Shown: positions 46,853 through 58,111 of the stretch, one piece after another | Position numbering within the stretch: position 1 is the first letter of the stretch | How the letters are laid out: every line of letters starts with the position of its first letter | NCBI GenBank assembly: GCA_022315425.1 | Contig: JAIUPT010000033.1 | Span: forward strand, 1,426,001-1,490,000 | DNA from: Pseudevernia furfuracea | Taxonomy: Eukaryota; Ascomycota; Lecanoromycetes; Lecanorales; Parmeliaceae | Length of the DNA stretch: 64,000 bases | Direction of reading: 5' to 3' | Program-made: the position numbers and the translations under genes | The notes under the pieces: generated by a model | The model's input: the letters and a program-made list of their open reading frames with translations, nothing else | Database searches by the model: none | What the model was told of the DNA's origin: nothing

Positions 46853-47782
46853 CAGTATATATAAAAGAATAAGGCAGGGCTGAGCTAAAAAACCTTATAT
46901 TTGTATGTGCAGCGGGCTGTAGTCAATGTAAACCTCGACAGATCTACGCTTTTTGATTAGACCCGCTTTGTCAGCCCGCTAGACCTCCCGAGCGCCCTCA
47001 TCAAAAAATTTGGTGAGACCTTTTCGCAACTTCAATTATTTTATGCCCTCTGCAGATAATTTCTTCAAACTTTCATCAATTATAGAATTCAACTTGCGCA
47101 TTCCAACGCTGCAAAAATTATCAAATTTGGTCTATTATTGATAAAGTAAAGTAGAATTCAAATATCGCTGCCCGATCGCTTACTTCTTGGCGAATGCGCA
47201 GCCTCGAAAAAATTTGTGCGTACAAGTCTTATATTTTGAATAACTTTTTACTTTTCTATTACTTTTTTGAGATTTTTTTTTTAATTGTGAAGACTTATTT
47301 GCGCTATTCAGAGAATCAAGAATTTTTGAAATCGGTCTTATAGTTATTAATAGATTGTAAGTTGAAGATTTTTAGCGTTGACGAACTAGGTGTTCGATAT
47401 ATATTTTAGTAGCGAAATTTTTCCATGTAGTGATAAAATGATAAAACGGTTAAATTTGTAAATTTGTAAATTGTAGAATTCGAATCCGAGCTGCGTCAAA
47501 AAAAAAAATTTAAAAAAAAATTAAAATTAATTAATTTAAATTGTAAATCGTATTATAATAATCTTAAAAAAAAAAAGCAGAAAAAAAACTATTTAAATAT
47601 TAATCAAATTTAATATTTTCTCAAAGAGTTTTTTCTTTTTTTTACGACTTAAGTCTTAAGTTAATTTAGATTAATTTTAATATCGTATCACGAATTTAAT
47701 TCGTGGGCCTATACTTGTAGTATAGATATATATAAGACAGACTATAATTGTGTAGCAATGTGAACTTAGCGAAGATATATAT

Positions 47783-47968
47783 ATTGCGTATAGTATATCT
47801 AATAGTAAGACTAATTCTTAAGGAAGGAAAATGAGAAACTTCGAGACATGACCCTCTTAAGCTTCTCACGCCAAGAATCCGCTTGACATGCGTATGCCAA
47901 GCGATTCGGTTACGCTCGACAACCCCCGGGCTCATGCGACAGCTGTCCTCTTGGGCCCGCTGCTAACA
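47783..47968 (-). repeat. Right inverted-repeat arm
   Basis: 186 bp; the less AT-mutated copy of the arm, ending CTAACA at 47968. Confidence 0.9.
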
Positions 47969-48949
47969 GAGGGTGTCATCGACAGCGACCTCGAGACTCA
48001 TGTTACGTATGCCTTATTGCGCATGTCTTATTGCGCATGTCTTACACTTGCTGAAAATATTTCAACTTGCTGATCGTGCGAATTTGGCGGATTCGGCGAA
48101 AAGGGTTGGACATAGACAAAGTCTGCTAAATGGGCTGAATCGTGCTGATCGTGCGGATCCGGCGGAAATCGTGCGAAAAGAAACTTTTCAGATTTGGCGA
48201 TGTTATTCGTTGTTGTTATCGCGCGTGTATTTAAAGCAGAATACGACGAGCCTTAAATATACTTTCGCTATCGTCTCTCGTTATACTCTCTCTTTTTATA
48301 AGTGTCGAGAAGAACTTCTTTAAAAAACGAGACGCGAACTTCTATGCTTTTTAATCTTCGAGTCTTACGTCTAAAAAAGTCATTATAAAGATTTTCTTTA
48401 TGAGATCTGTGTGAAGTTGCTTAAGAGTATTATTTAGATCTGTTAAGACGTGTTATATAGAAGTGATAAGACTTTTTCGTTCTTCTTCTCTATTTGTATT
48501 GCTGCTCTTAATCGTATCGTTGATCGAATGCTACGTTGATCTGAAGATCTTTTGCATAATGTGTCCTGCAGGCTGTGCATAAAATATGCGGGTTAGTAAG
48601 TCCATGAGGTGCAGCCTACACGGCTCTGCCCCGAGGATCGTCTATCCTCTCCAAGTCCCTTTGAGGGCGGATTCGATGGGGAGGTTCGATGGGGAGGGGC
48701 GGGGATCTCGGATTCAAATTTTGGTAATAGAATGTAGCAAAAGTCGTGAAGCAGTTCAGGCCAGTTGCCAGGAAAAGGCGACAATCGTCACGAGCTTTTC
48801 CTAGAAGGGGCTTTTTATCTCATGTCCTCTGATAGGAAGAGCCGTTTTATGTACCCCCTACCCACATAAAAGAAAGTAAGCCTTCTCCTGTTGGGATTTG
48901 AAGCATGGGAATTTCCCTCAACGCATGATTTTTGCTACAATCCCCAACA
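47969..48949. other. Repeat-island right part
   Basis: Probably more repeat-derived sequence: a tandem 15-mer (TTATTGCGCATGTCT) twice near 48010-48040, GTGCGAATTTGGCGGATTCG-like motifs repeated in variant form at about 48075-48175, and the right copy of the 18-bp direct repeat at 48660-48677. No gene recognised. Confidence 0.45.
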
Positions 48950-49470
48950 TTATGCAGGTATCAAAGCAATTTTGACACCGTTCCGACTCTCCACCGTCAT
49001 CTTGATTTCTTTCCAATATTCCCATACAAAATCTCTGTTCTCTACTGCCTGTGGCATTTGTGCCAATCTTACGAGTAAGGGCGAGACCTGAGTGCTGACT
49101 TGATTATGCGCCGGGCACATTCGCATTCCACCGAAAAAAAGGGCTCATATTGCCATCTGGCCTCCCATAAAGGTTGGCCCTCACACCAGCGTTCGGGTCT
49201 AAATTCTTCGGCGTCAGCGCCCCCGATCTGGGGATTGCGCTGCAGTGTGAAGAGGTCCCACTTCAGTGCTTTAATCCTTGGGCACGAATAATGGGGAACA
49301 TCCATGCGGAACACCACCAACAGGCAACACCGTGTCTCTCAGCGCGATAGGGGCAACACGTGCTGCCGGTAGATGAAGACGTAGAGTCTCATTGACAATG
49401 GCTCTCGTGGTCTTCAAAGACTCGAGGAGTTCGAAAGTGAGTGAGTAGCGGAGAGCCGATCTCGTACTTA
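48950..49470 (-). pseudogene. Cytochrome P450, 3' remnant with frameshifts
   Basis: Three frames in succession carry P450 landmarks: the K-helix ExxR in TTRAIVNETLRLHLPAARVA (about 49375-49420), then GADAEEFRPERW (about 49195-49230), then the heme loop FGGMRMCPAHNQVSTQVSPL with the Cys ligand, and an end ENRDFVWEYWKEIKMTVESR before the stop at 48952-48950. A stop and frame change separate the first two (near 49270), and another shift lies at an A7 run (about 49135). The I-helix and N-terminal half are not readable. The end is typical of fungal CYP52/CYP63-like enzymes, but I would not assign a family. Dead gene. Confidence 0.75.
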
Positions 49471-50119
49471 GTCAGTCCTAGTCTTTTGAAAAGGTAGGTA
49501 ATAAGCCACCTTAAATTCTTACAGAGACAGGTGTCAGCAGAACCTTTGATTACTCCACCAAGCTCAATGTAATCAAAGGAACTATACGATGCTGGAAGAA
49601 GTATAAGTGACACTATCGTGAAAAAGACAAAATTTGGCGCGTAAATAGTAGGCTTCCAGCCATGTTGGATCAAGTGCAAAGAAGAATTGGAGTGGTTTAG
49701 TGTTGTTCCAGCACTATATCTATATATCGTTCCATACAGAAATTTCTATTAATTTACTATCCGATACCCTAAGCGCAGAATATCTTCGTGTTATGCTGCG
49801 ATGTCATTGGGTGTACGATAGTCATGGCTACTTTATGAACGGCAAAGAGTACGAATGCATTGCTCATGCTCCTGTCTACTTCCACGGACACCCAGCCAGG
49901 TATGTTGATGCTCCAAATCAGTTTTTCCGGTCGATCAAAAGGAAACCATCAGATTGCAGTCTGTCATAACATATTTGCGTCAGGTCATTCATGGTCAGCT
50001 AGCCGCCATGTGATGGGGTATTCATTGGTAAGTAGACTTGATTTCGACAGAAAAGTACAATCCCGAAGCTACAAATTTACAGCATCGGGCTGTTACCTTC
50101 TGTGCAGCTCTCGGGCTGG
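49471..50119. other. Unreadable stretch between P450 and monooxygenase remnants
   Basis: No gene recognised. The minus strand at 49590-49680 reads HGWKPTIYAPNFVFF then a hydrophobic run, which could be a residue of the P450 N-terminal anchor. Confidence 0.3.
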
Positions 50120-51905
50120 CTAGGTCCCACTTCTAGAGATTATTCCTCTTCGTCGACCCCGGCTCGAGAACGCAGAATCATCGTGGTCCCTGATATAGTA
50201 TCCTAAATCGCAGGTCGAATCAAATTCAGTCTGACTTGTACCGTTGCCCATCCAATCAAAGCGGTTGCCATTGTACCGTATGTCCCAATCGTCCGCCCGC
50301 AACTCTCTCAGCGCCTCCAGACAACGCAATGTACTCCCAGGCCACAAGGTTGGAATGCGGTCGCTGACAGTGTGATTTTTGAATCCAGACCTACAGTCTT
50401 CAGTCCAGACGCTGTGTTGCATGAAGCTTTGAACATGATCCGCAAAGTCGTTGACTGCCACCGTCTTGGGACAAAATGAGTGTATGTTCTCAGTCTGATA
50501 ACGGTCAATCAATTTAAGTATATGATCCGCTTGAGCTTCTAAATCATCGAATCGATTTAGTTAAGATATCTGATAAGGTGGAGCGGAAGCCTGCAGATTG
50601 CACCTACCAATCGCGCACATAAGAGACCATTTGCAACAGGAGAATTTGGTCCAAGCAGCATCAACAGGTTGGGGAATCCTGCTGCCGCAATACCGAAATA
50701 CGACTTTGGCTGACCTGCCCATAAATCTTGCAGATTCTTACCGTCGATGCCAAGGATGGGGAAACGAGGTCTAAATGAAGTATCGAACCCGGTGGTATAA
50801 ATAGTGACGTCCAAAGAATGTTCCTGGCCGTTATCGAGTTTACAACCTTGTCTTTTAAGAGCGGCGACCCCTTGGAACACAACGTCGACGTTTTCTTGCG
50901 TCAAAGTCTGCTGCTTCTCAGAAATCCAGAGTGGTGAACGTATAAAATGCGTCAAGCGAGCAACTTCAGTATCTGAGGTAAGCTGTTTTGCGTTGGATCA
51001 GAGTTCAGGGGAGTGTACCCATTGCCAATCAAGCCTACTTTCTTATCTCTCAGCTCAATTGTAGAATTCTACAACGATTTTGGAGTCAGCGTTCCTGCTC
51101 AAGGACAAAAGTCCGCATACTAAGACAGTTCGAAGGGGTGTCAAGAGCTGTTTGCATACAGAACATACCCTTCAATTCGCAAATGGCCAAGAATAGGAAC
51201 AATTTGCTCCGAAAATTTACATACCGAATTGGTACTGTGAACCAAGTCTCCTTCGTACTCGTCGAGTCCAGATATTTTTGGCCACGCTCAATCGTTGAGA
51301 TACCCGCAAGCGTAGATGAATATATCACAGGTATCGTCAAAGCTCTGTCCTGAATTCAGATCTTGAACCCTCAACTTCCAGGCCCGTTCTGGTGCCTCCC
51401 ACCGAGCTTCAAAAATTTTATGCTGAAGCTTGATGTACTTCATGAGATCATACTTGCGGCTAAAGTCATGAAAGTATCCTTTGAGCTGCCGAGAGCTTGC
51501 GTAGACATCGGGCCAGTCCGGCTTTGGGCTCAAAGGTATACACATAGTTTTGTGCTGGGATATCACAAGCACAACTGGATTACGCAGAAGAGTATGCATT
51601 AGCCTAGCAGACGTTGATAACTGAACGAGGTGGATTACCCTGGATATGTATTTCCGTACAAAGTTCCCGAAATCTCCTCGTTCTTCTCATATATCTGAAC
51701 GTCGGTTAGGAGTACCCCCGATAGAATATGCCATCGGAGGTCAAGGATACCCACCGTCAGCTTGAATCGCGGGAAAGATCGCTGGAGCTTATACGCTAAG
51801 CATAATCCGAAGCTCCCGCGCCAACGCAAACGATGCGAATTTCTCGCTCATAATGAATGGCCTCTTTCGGGTTTTGGATCCATCGTAAAGTTCTGGGTGG
51901 GAAAG
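50120..51905 (-). pseudogene. Baeyer-Villiger-type flavin monooxygenase, broken
   Basis: Class-B flavoprotein monooxygenase (FAD/NADPH, ketone oxygenation). Start side: REIRIVCVGAGASGLCLAYK with the intact FAD-binding GxGxxG at about 51810-51830; then QIYEKNEEISGTLYGNTYPG, split by an intron from CACDIPAQNYVYTFEP. A 1-nt insertion near 51525 shifts the frame to KPDWPDVYASSRQLKGYFHD. ACGYLND is followed by TGA (51291-51289) where Trp is expected. The NADPH-binding glycine loop (KVGLIGNGYTP) is readable in another frame. The next exon holds VARLTHFIRSPLWISEKQQ and IYTTGFDTSFRPRFPILGID. The C-terminal exon holds WPGSTLRCLEALREL and GNRFDWMGNG. At least two frame changes plus one stop make it inactive. 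It overlaps nothing but is nearly head to head with the FAD-oxidase remnant. Confidence 0.82.
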
Positions 51906-51921
51906 GCCGAAAAATAGCAAG

Positions 51922-52714
51922 ATGGGTTCAGTCAAAGAGGTTATAAATGACTTGGGCCTTAACCTATACGAGTATACCGGCAACGCAACCGAAAAACAGT
52001 ATTATGATTCGTCCGATAATACGACTGACCCGAATGCCTTTCCCGCGCCCTTTGCCAGCTTTACTTTTGATAAAATCGGTAACCCCCTTCCAGGTGGTGC
52101 TTCTCTCGGTGTCGCATCCCTGTACAATCTCACGAGCCAGCTCAACCTTCCCACTGGCCTCCGCAACATCTACGCTGGCCTGATTTTTAAAGCCACGACG
52201 CCTGTCTTGACTCAAGTGAACAAAGTCATTCAAGACGTCTACGAACCCACCTACAAGGACCCGCCTTACACTTTCCTGCTGGCAGAATATCAGCCCATCC
52301 CCTACATCGCTACCCAATACAGTATCAACAACGGTGGTAACGTTCTCGGTCTCGATAAGGCCAAGGACAACGTCATCGTCCTCATGCTCGTCGCCGTTTG
52401 GGAAGACCCGACCTAAGACACGATGGTGCGTGAGCTGATGGACGCGACGATGGGCAACGTTACCAAGTACACGCAGAGCGTTGGGGCGTACAGACCTTGG
52501 TAATACGTGAATTATGCATACGAAGACGAGGATCCGATCGGCAGTAATGGCGATGACAATGTCAAGTTCCTGAAGAATGTCAGTCTTGATCCCGGAGAAG
52601 ACATTCCATGCGCTCGCTCCCGGCGGTTGCAGGTCGGACGATGCGGGGAAGCGAAAGAAAAAGTTCAATTTCAATCAATTCGAAGAATTCAATCCGTCAA
52701 GCACTGAGGCTTGA
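51922..52714 (+). pseudogene. Berberine-bridge-like FAD-linked oxidase, C-terminal remnant
   Basis: Only the C-terminal half of a BBE-type FAD-linked oxidoreductase is present: LYNLTSQLNLPTGLRNIYAG, FLLAEYQPIPYIATQYSINN, GGNVLGLDKAKDNVIVLMLV, then after an in-frame TAA (52414) RELMDATMGNVTKYTQSVGA, a second TAA (52501) and YVNYAYEDEDPIGSNGDDNV, the family's NYADxxQDPIGxYG region. A frame change near 52590-52605 leads to TFHALAPGG and a stop at 52712-52714. The FAD-linking N-terminal domain is missing. The ATG at 51922 is incidental to the truncation. Such enzymes commonly tailor fungal secondary metabolites. Confidence 0.72.
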
Positions 52715-53114
52715 ACGCCGAATTGGGAGTGGAAGGAATCTGATGTTGATATAGCGAAGAGACCAGCTTGTTCATATCATGACGCAAGACATAGAAGCAC
52801 AAACTAACGTTACATAAAACAGCACTCTCCGTCCTCGACTACAACTCTCTGGAGTCCTGTTGTGGTGAATTGAATGAGGGGTACATTTTCTCGGGGCTGG
52901 TCGTGCCAAGAAATGCCAAGCATCGCCAAGTATTCAAATGATCCAAGCCATCCCACCGTACTATATAGCCCACATAACAGACGCTAAGTCGCCTGCTGCC
53001 TGGCTGAACGCATGTAGCAAAGCATAAGCATCTATAATTATATAGATGCCCCCCAAAGCCGATAATATGTAGACCACAACAAACTTGCCTCTACGAACAA
53101 ATAAACAGATAGCC
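52715..53114. other. Intergenic, dead cluster to F-box gene
   Basis: 400 bp; no gene seen. Probable promoter of the F-box gene. Confidence 0.4.
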
Positions 53115-54599
53115 ATGCCTTGTCTAGTTGATCTATCCGATGAGCTTCATCTGAACATCATCCAAGAGCTTCTCGACCATGATATGGTCGTCCACGAAAA
53201 GTCGTTGGAGCCGGATCCCAACGAGGATAACCAAGACCGGGACGACGAATTCCATTCCCATCGAGATCTGATGAATTGGAGCTGCACGTCGCCGTACTTT
53301 CGAAACCTACTTGCCCCGTACATTTTCAAGAGTATCAAGCTACGCAACGACGAGAAGAGCGGCGCTTCCGTGGACGCCGTTCTGAAGGGTCCACATGGCG
53401 CGCTCGTGAAGGAAATCTACTTTCTCGGCACCATTCCACCGGGCATGGCGAACCCAGCCGACAATGAGGACGATGAACCTTTGGCCGAGGGATTCCACAG
53501 AGAATCCGACGGTGCCGAAGAAGAAGAAAAGCCCATCACCATCACGCTCCCCCCAATCGTCGATACCCTCCTATCAGACCTGCATCAATTTCCCAGTCTC
53601 GAGTCTCTGAGCATAGGCTTCACCTTCCCCTACGACTCCCCCTTTGACGAATACTACGACGCCGAAGGTCACGTGGATAACGAGAACCCCGAAGCGGCGC
53701 GCGCCTGGAAGGCGCTGATGACGACGACTTACGAGACGCTCTTACGCAACGAACTAACACAGCTTAGGGCTGTGGAAATCAGGAAGTTGGTATGGACGTT
53801 CATGAAACCGTATGAAAGCCAGAGCTTCCACAACTTTCTGAGCCATGTCGAGCACTTTAGTCTTTCTGTGAGAGGGGGCGACAACGGTGCGGGCTGGTGC
53901 GTTAACACGTGCGATGGTTATCTGGAGTGTGTCGCGAGGTTCGATGAGTTATTCTTCGACCACCTGGCATTGGCGGCTAGTTTGACACTCAGGGCTCCGG
54001 ACGAAGGGCCCATTGGGTTGGAAGGGATGCGACACGCACGCCTCGCGCTGAAGAAAGAGCAAATGCCGCGGCTCAAGTCCCTGCATTTGGAGCACATCTT
54101 CATCTGCCAAGAGCTCGTCGATATTGTAGCCAGCCACACAGATACCCTGGAGCAGCTTAGCCTGCACGACTGTAGCAGCAGCGTCAACGGCTTACAGGAC
54201 AACGACGGCTTCTACTGGAACCACTTCTTCGACGCCCTGCACGGGGCAGATCTGAAAAAATTATCCCATCTCGAGATATGGCCTCATAACGCTCCTTTGA
54301 CATTTGACGAGGCCATGTACCGAAAGTACCACAGCGTTCAAAATGGGGAGGCAGAGCCGGATAACATGCAACAGATTAGACGTGTGCTGAGTGAAGATGC
54401 GAACCGACGTATGTTCGGGTACGCGAGCCTGGATGATAAGTATGGCGCTTGTGACGAGGATGAGGAGGAAAATCAGGCTGCGTTTGAGCGGGGAGAGGAT
54501 CAGGTGGCTTTTGATAGGTTGATGGAGAATGTCAATGCCAACGCTGCGAAGGGAGGAGAAAATCCGATTGGCAAGCAGGGACTTAGCCGAGCAATCTGA
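53115..54599 (+). CDS. F-box-like protein
   Basis: Single exon, 494 residues from the ATG at 53115 (MPCLVDLSDELHLNIIQELL). The N-terminus fits an F-box: LSDELHLNIIQELL, an acidic insert, then DLMNWSCTSPYFRNLLAPYI and FKSIKL, the usual pattern of fungal F-box proteins. Leucine-rich-like segments follow (LPPIVDTLLSDLHQFPSLES; QMPRLKSLHLEHIFICQELV; LEQLSLHDCSSSV), presumably for target binding. The last 60 residues are acidic. The likely role is as a substrate receptor of an SCF ubiquitin ligase; the substrate is unknown. Single-exon structure and variable acidic inserts are common in expanded fungal F-box families. Confidence 0.75.
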   Translation: MPCLVDLSDELHLNIIQELLDHDMVVHEKSLEPDPNEDNQDRDDEFHSHRDLMNWSCTSPYFRNLLAPYIFKSIKLRNDEKSGASVDAVLKGPHGALVKEIYFLGTIPPGMANPADNEDDEPLAEGFHRESDGAEEEEKPITITLPPIVDTLLSDLHQFPSLESLSIGFTFPYDSPFDEYYDAEGHVDNENPEAARAWKALMTTTYETLLRNELTQLRAVEIRKLVWTFMKPYESQSFHNFLSHVEHFSLSVRGGDNGAGWCVNTCDGYLECVARFDELFFDHLALAASLTLRAPDEGPIGLEGMRHARLALKKEQMPRLKSLHLEHIFICQELVDIVASHTDTLEQLSLHDCSSSVNGLQDNDGFYWNHFFDALHGADLKKLSHLEIWPHNAPLTFDEAMYRKYHSVQNGEAEPDNMQQIRRVLSEDANRRMFGYASLDDKYGACDEDEEENQAAFERGEDQVAFDRLMENVNANAAKGGENPIGKQGLSRAI

Positions 54600-55766
54600 A
54601 TGCATCAATGGTACCTAGGCGAGTACATGATTCTAGTCACCAGTGTCGGCAATGTCAGTAATGATATCAAATCAGTACATCAGTATTCCTCTTCCGTAGC
54701 TCCAATCAACGAGCCCGACCAACGATCAGGGAAAGACGGACTGTGCAATTAATACTTTCGGTGTTCCGGTGAGTCAAGTGTTGCAATATGAGTCTCAATT
54801 CTTTCAACAAATCGACCCATCCAGCCAACTGCCGTGGGTCATTCCAGAGCGCGGCAACGGCACATGCGCATGAGACAGGCTCAGAGCAAACATGGGCCTG
54901 CGTGGGAGGTGCTATGGAGAAATACGCCAGTTGAAACGAATGCTCAAGCAGTAATCTACCGAGGCTTCCTCCAGAGTGTGCCGGCGATAAAGTACGGCGC
55001 TGAGCTTCGTGCTGACCGTGGGTGCTACCCAGCCAACTCAGTCTGGATATACGATATAACGAATAACGAGCTTGGTCTTCTCGTCCTCGTCACGCTCCCA
55101 TGCCATCTCCGTATGACCATCGATGAGGCAGCATTTGTCGTACAAGACACAACCTTTGCATCCTTTCTCTATACTTTCCTCATCGACCTCTCCATCTCCA
55201 TGTTCATCATCACTATCATCCTCGCCATTTTGAACCGTAGCTTCCTCCCCTTCGACATATCGCTCCACGGGCCGAGCTTCCAGCGGAGACGGTAGCGCGG
55301 CTATCTCTTGGATCTGCTCCAGTGTTGTAAGGTCGCCGGCCGAAGAAGATGGTGAATAAGGGCGGTGGCTGCAAACCATCTCCGTTGAAGGAGGATAAAT
55401 GCAGTCTTGTCTCAATCGTCAAGCTTTGAGTCATTCAAACTCAAGGGCGAGATTAGCGGCTCGTTCCATGATATGGGGATACCGATTTCGCACCGTGAAA
55501 TAATTTCAGACCATGGGCGTTAGCGTAAATAAAGGATCTCACATGGCGAGAATTGGTGGCCAATCGAAGTGGACGACTCGAGTCTGCCAGATTGTTAGTA
55601 GCATTTCTTCAGTGGGACACGCTTAGATGTTTGCAGTCCAATGGAAATATATCGACATCAGTACAGCTTGAAGAGTAGTAGAACTACATGGTGAGTGTTT
55701 TGGATGTCGTGCTCATATATACAATCCCGTTTGTACAATGACCCCCCTAATCCACCAATCCCAAGC
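54600..55766. other. Convergent intergenic region
   Basis: 1.17 kb between convergent genes. A 125-codon acidic minus-strand frame (55038-55415) overlaps a plus-strand frame; neither resembles a known family. No RNA gene seen. Confidence 0.35.
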
Positions 55767-57297
55767 TCAATACGCCATAGCCTCTTCAAAGAGCCCTCTC
55801 AACTGCTCTTTCTCCTCATTCACTTCTTCACTCAACCCCGGTGCCAACATCAGCACCCTCTTCTGCGGTAGCGTTCCTTCAACCAGCGCATCTATATCAC
55901 CGCCTCCAAACCCCAGTGCCTTCAACCCTCTGGGCTGATCGCCCAACTCCACTAAGAAATTTGATAGCGCCTCCGCAAGCACTTCTCCCGCACTTTCCCT
56001 CTTCACGGAACTAACATCCACCCCAAAGACTTCGGCGGCTGCGAGATGCCTCTCAGGATTTGAGGCGGCTGTAAATCTGAAGACTGCAGGTGCCGTAACG
56101 GCCACGCTGACGCCATGGGGAATGATGGGTTTATCAGTCACGTAACCCGCGTGCTTATAACCCGGATTTTGCCCACTGATAGGATAGCTCATGCCATGGC
56201 ACAGATGGACACCTGCGTTTCCGAAACCAACGCCGGCCAAGGTAGCGGCGAGGAGCATCTCTGATTGGGCTTCATGATCGTCCGGGTCTTTGGCCGCGCG
56301 GGGAAGATACTTGACGGTTGCTCTGAGTGCTTGAAGGGAGAAAATGTCAGAGATCGGGTTGGCCCCTTGGTATGCAGGCCGGTTTATTGGGTTCTCTGGC
56401 CTCGGCGTTCGAGTTTGATATGGGATGGCGGTCCAGGACTCGAGGCTGTGGCAAAGCACGTCAAGACCTGATGATGCATGCACTGCAGAGGGCATGGTAC
56501 GTGTATTTAATGGGTCACATATGCCCAACGTGGGTTTTAGAGCACGGTGTGCAATTCCTGTTTTCGCCTTCTTGGCTACTAGGTCGAATATGGCGGTCCC
56601 TGTTGTCTCTGATCCAGTGCCGGCGGTGGTGGGAACAGCAATGAGTGGGTAAAGAGCCTTTGTAATCGGCAGGCCCTTGCCCAGCGGAGCATTGACAAAG
56701 TCGAGGAATTCAGCATTAGGAAAATTCGTGTACAGGTTCATGAGTTTCGCTGTATCGATGACACTGCCTCCTCCGACTGCGAGGAAAGCGTCCGGCCCGT
56801 AATTTTTAGAAAATTTGATTGCGTCTTTGATTCTGTGTTCTACTTAGCAAATGGAATTTGATCGAAAAAAACCAATGGTTCCCCACTCACGAGCTATCTT
56901 TGGGCTCTACCCTCGTTCCATCATATACTATGAATTCCACTCCTTCCCTTGTCAACCCCTCCACAACCTGATGCATAGCATCCAACTTCGCAACGGTCTT
57001 GTCTGTTACCACACATACCCTCTTCGACCCCATGTTCTTGAAGTCCATGCCCACTTCCTTGGTGCATCCGGGTCCAAATCGGATACTCGAGGCTGCCATT
57101 TCGAATGCATATTCTCTCTTCCTTGACGAGTCGACAGGTGTAGCAAGCGATCGCTTTGCGCGACTGAGTATTGAAGACGTGGGTTTATGATGACCTGGGC
57201 TTGCATGACACGGACAGTTATGGGTGTATTGGACCGTTCGAAGGAGGTTGAGGGCGCGGTTAGCGGCTGTGGGCGCCTGGCGTATGTTTAGACCCAT
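55767..57297 (-). CDS. Hydroxyacid-oxoacid transhydrogenase (iron alcohol dehydrogenase, ADHFE1 type), mitochondrial
   Basis: Family III iron-containing alcohol dehydrogenase; relatives transfer hydride between gamma-hydroxybutyrate and 2-oxoglutarate in mitochondria. Two exons, 57297-56891 and 56832-55767; intron 58 bp with acceptor CACAG; 490 residues. The first 60 residues are basic and hydroxylated (MGLNIRQAPTAANRALNLLR; SRAKRSLATP), a mitochondrial leader. FAFEMAAS-like YAFEMAASSIRFGPGCTKEV opens the domain. The nucleotide loop is FLAVGGGSVIDTAK; next comes VPTTAGTGSETTGTAIFD; metal-ligand segments are VHASSGLDVLCHSLES, CHGMSYPISGQ and IIPHGVSVAVTAP. All expected motifs are present and the length is normal. 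Convergent with the F-box gene. Confidence 0.93.
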
Positions 57298-58111
57298 TGC
57301 TCGCGAACAAGAGAAGCCGAGGACAGAGAAGAAAGAAGACTTGATTGAAGCTTTTCAAGCAAGTGTGCAAGGTCCCCTTATGTACCTTACTTCACCCAAG
57401 AATTATAGAATTATATGTCAAAGCAGGTGCGAGGAAGGCAGCATCAAGTCACAATGCTATCTATCTCTAGAGTATTTGCGGGGAAGGGGAACATGAACGG
57501 TGAACCCATTGAACCCCACACTCTCGGACCATCTTCCGGGATCCGAGACTCAGATGGCGCTAGACTCTAGAGATTGTCTCCCCGCACCAGAATATAAGGT
57601 AGATTATAGACCACATACGGTATCTGGTCACTTCTTATTATACATGCCACAGCTCAGTCCAAGCGGCTGTCCTGGCGTTTCGACAAATTTTCTCTCACAC
57701 CCTATTTGAAGTACCCCAAACCATTATGCAAAGGCTGCCAAGAGACGTCTTGAGCAACCTGAGCATTTCGAAGATATCATGTCGAATTTGGAGGTGACCT
57801 TGAAGGGTGGTTCAGAGCGCAGATCTCTGTTGTTTAGGCCTGCGATAATGAAGCAACGCTGGCCAATTGAGGAGCATCACAAAGTGAAATGGCATTCAAT
57901 GTTGCACCAAGTATGAATGTGTTTGACAATCTGCAGAAGTTTTTTGTTGAAATCTTCTCGACGAAAACCACCTATGTCTCTGACCATAGCAGCATCGTTA
58001 CAATATAAAATGAACATCAGTCTAACCTTTTCCCTCCTCGCTCTGCGCCTTCCCTTCTCAGGAGAATCTATAGACACTGGTCCTTTCGTTGAGAGCAATC
58101 GCCAGCCTATA
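57298..58111. other. Intergenic ADHFE1-like / cyb5
   Basis: 814 bp, no gene recognised; includes the promoter of the dehydrogenase and the cyb5 3' end. Confidence 0.4.

Larger units (their letters stand above)
46667..47968. mobile_element. 1.3-kb inverted-repeat element remnant
   Basis: Two 186-bp arms in inverted orientation (46667-46852 and 47783-47968) bracket about 930 bp of AT-rich sequence with no ORF that looks coding. Each arm starts TGTTAGCAGCGGGC at its outer end. Arms differ at nine positions, all transitions. It may be a non-autonomous terminal-inverted-repeat transposon, or two LTRs of one retroelement family lying head to head (TGTTAG ends and a TATATAAA box just inside the left arm would fit an LTR). 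No clear short target duplication abuts the arms. Confidence 0.7.

Noticed and set aside
47468..47500. Possible tRNA B-box (TTCGAATCC)
   Set aside because: No A-box, no cloverleaf and it lies in RIP-like AT-rich sequence; no tRNA can be folded around it.
55038..55415. 125-codon acidic minus-strand ORF as a gene
   Set aside because: No family resemblance, overlaps an equally long plus-strand frame, no splice context; low-complexity acidic content explains the open frame.
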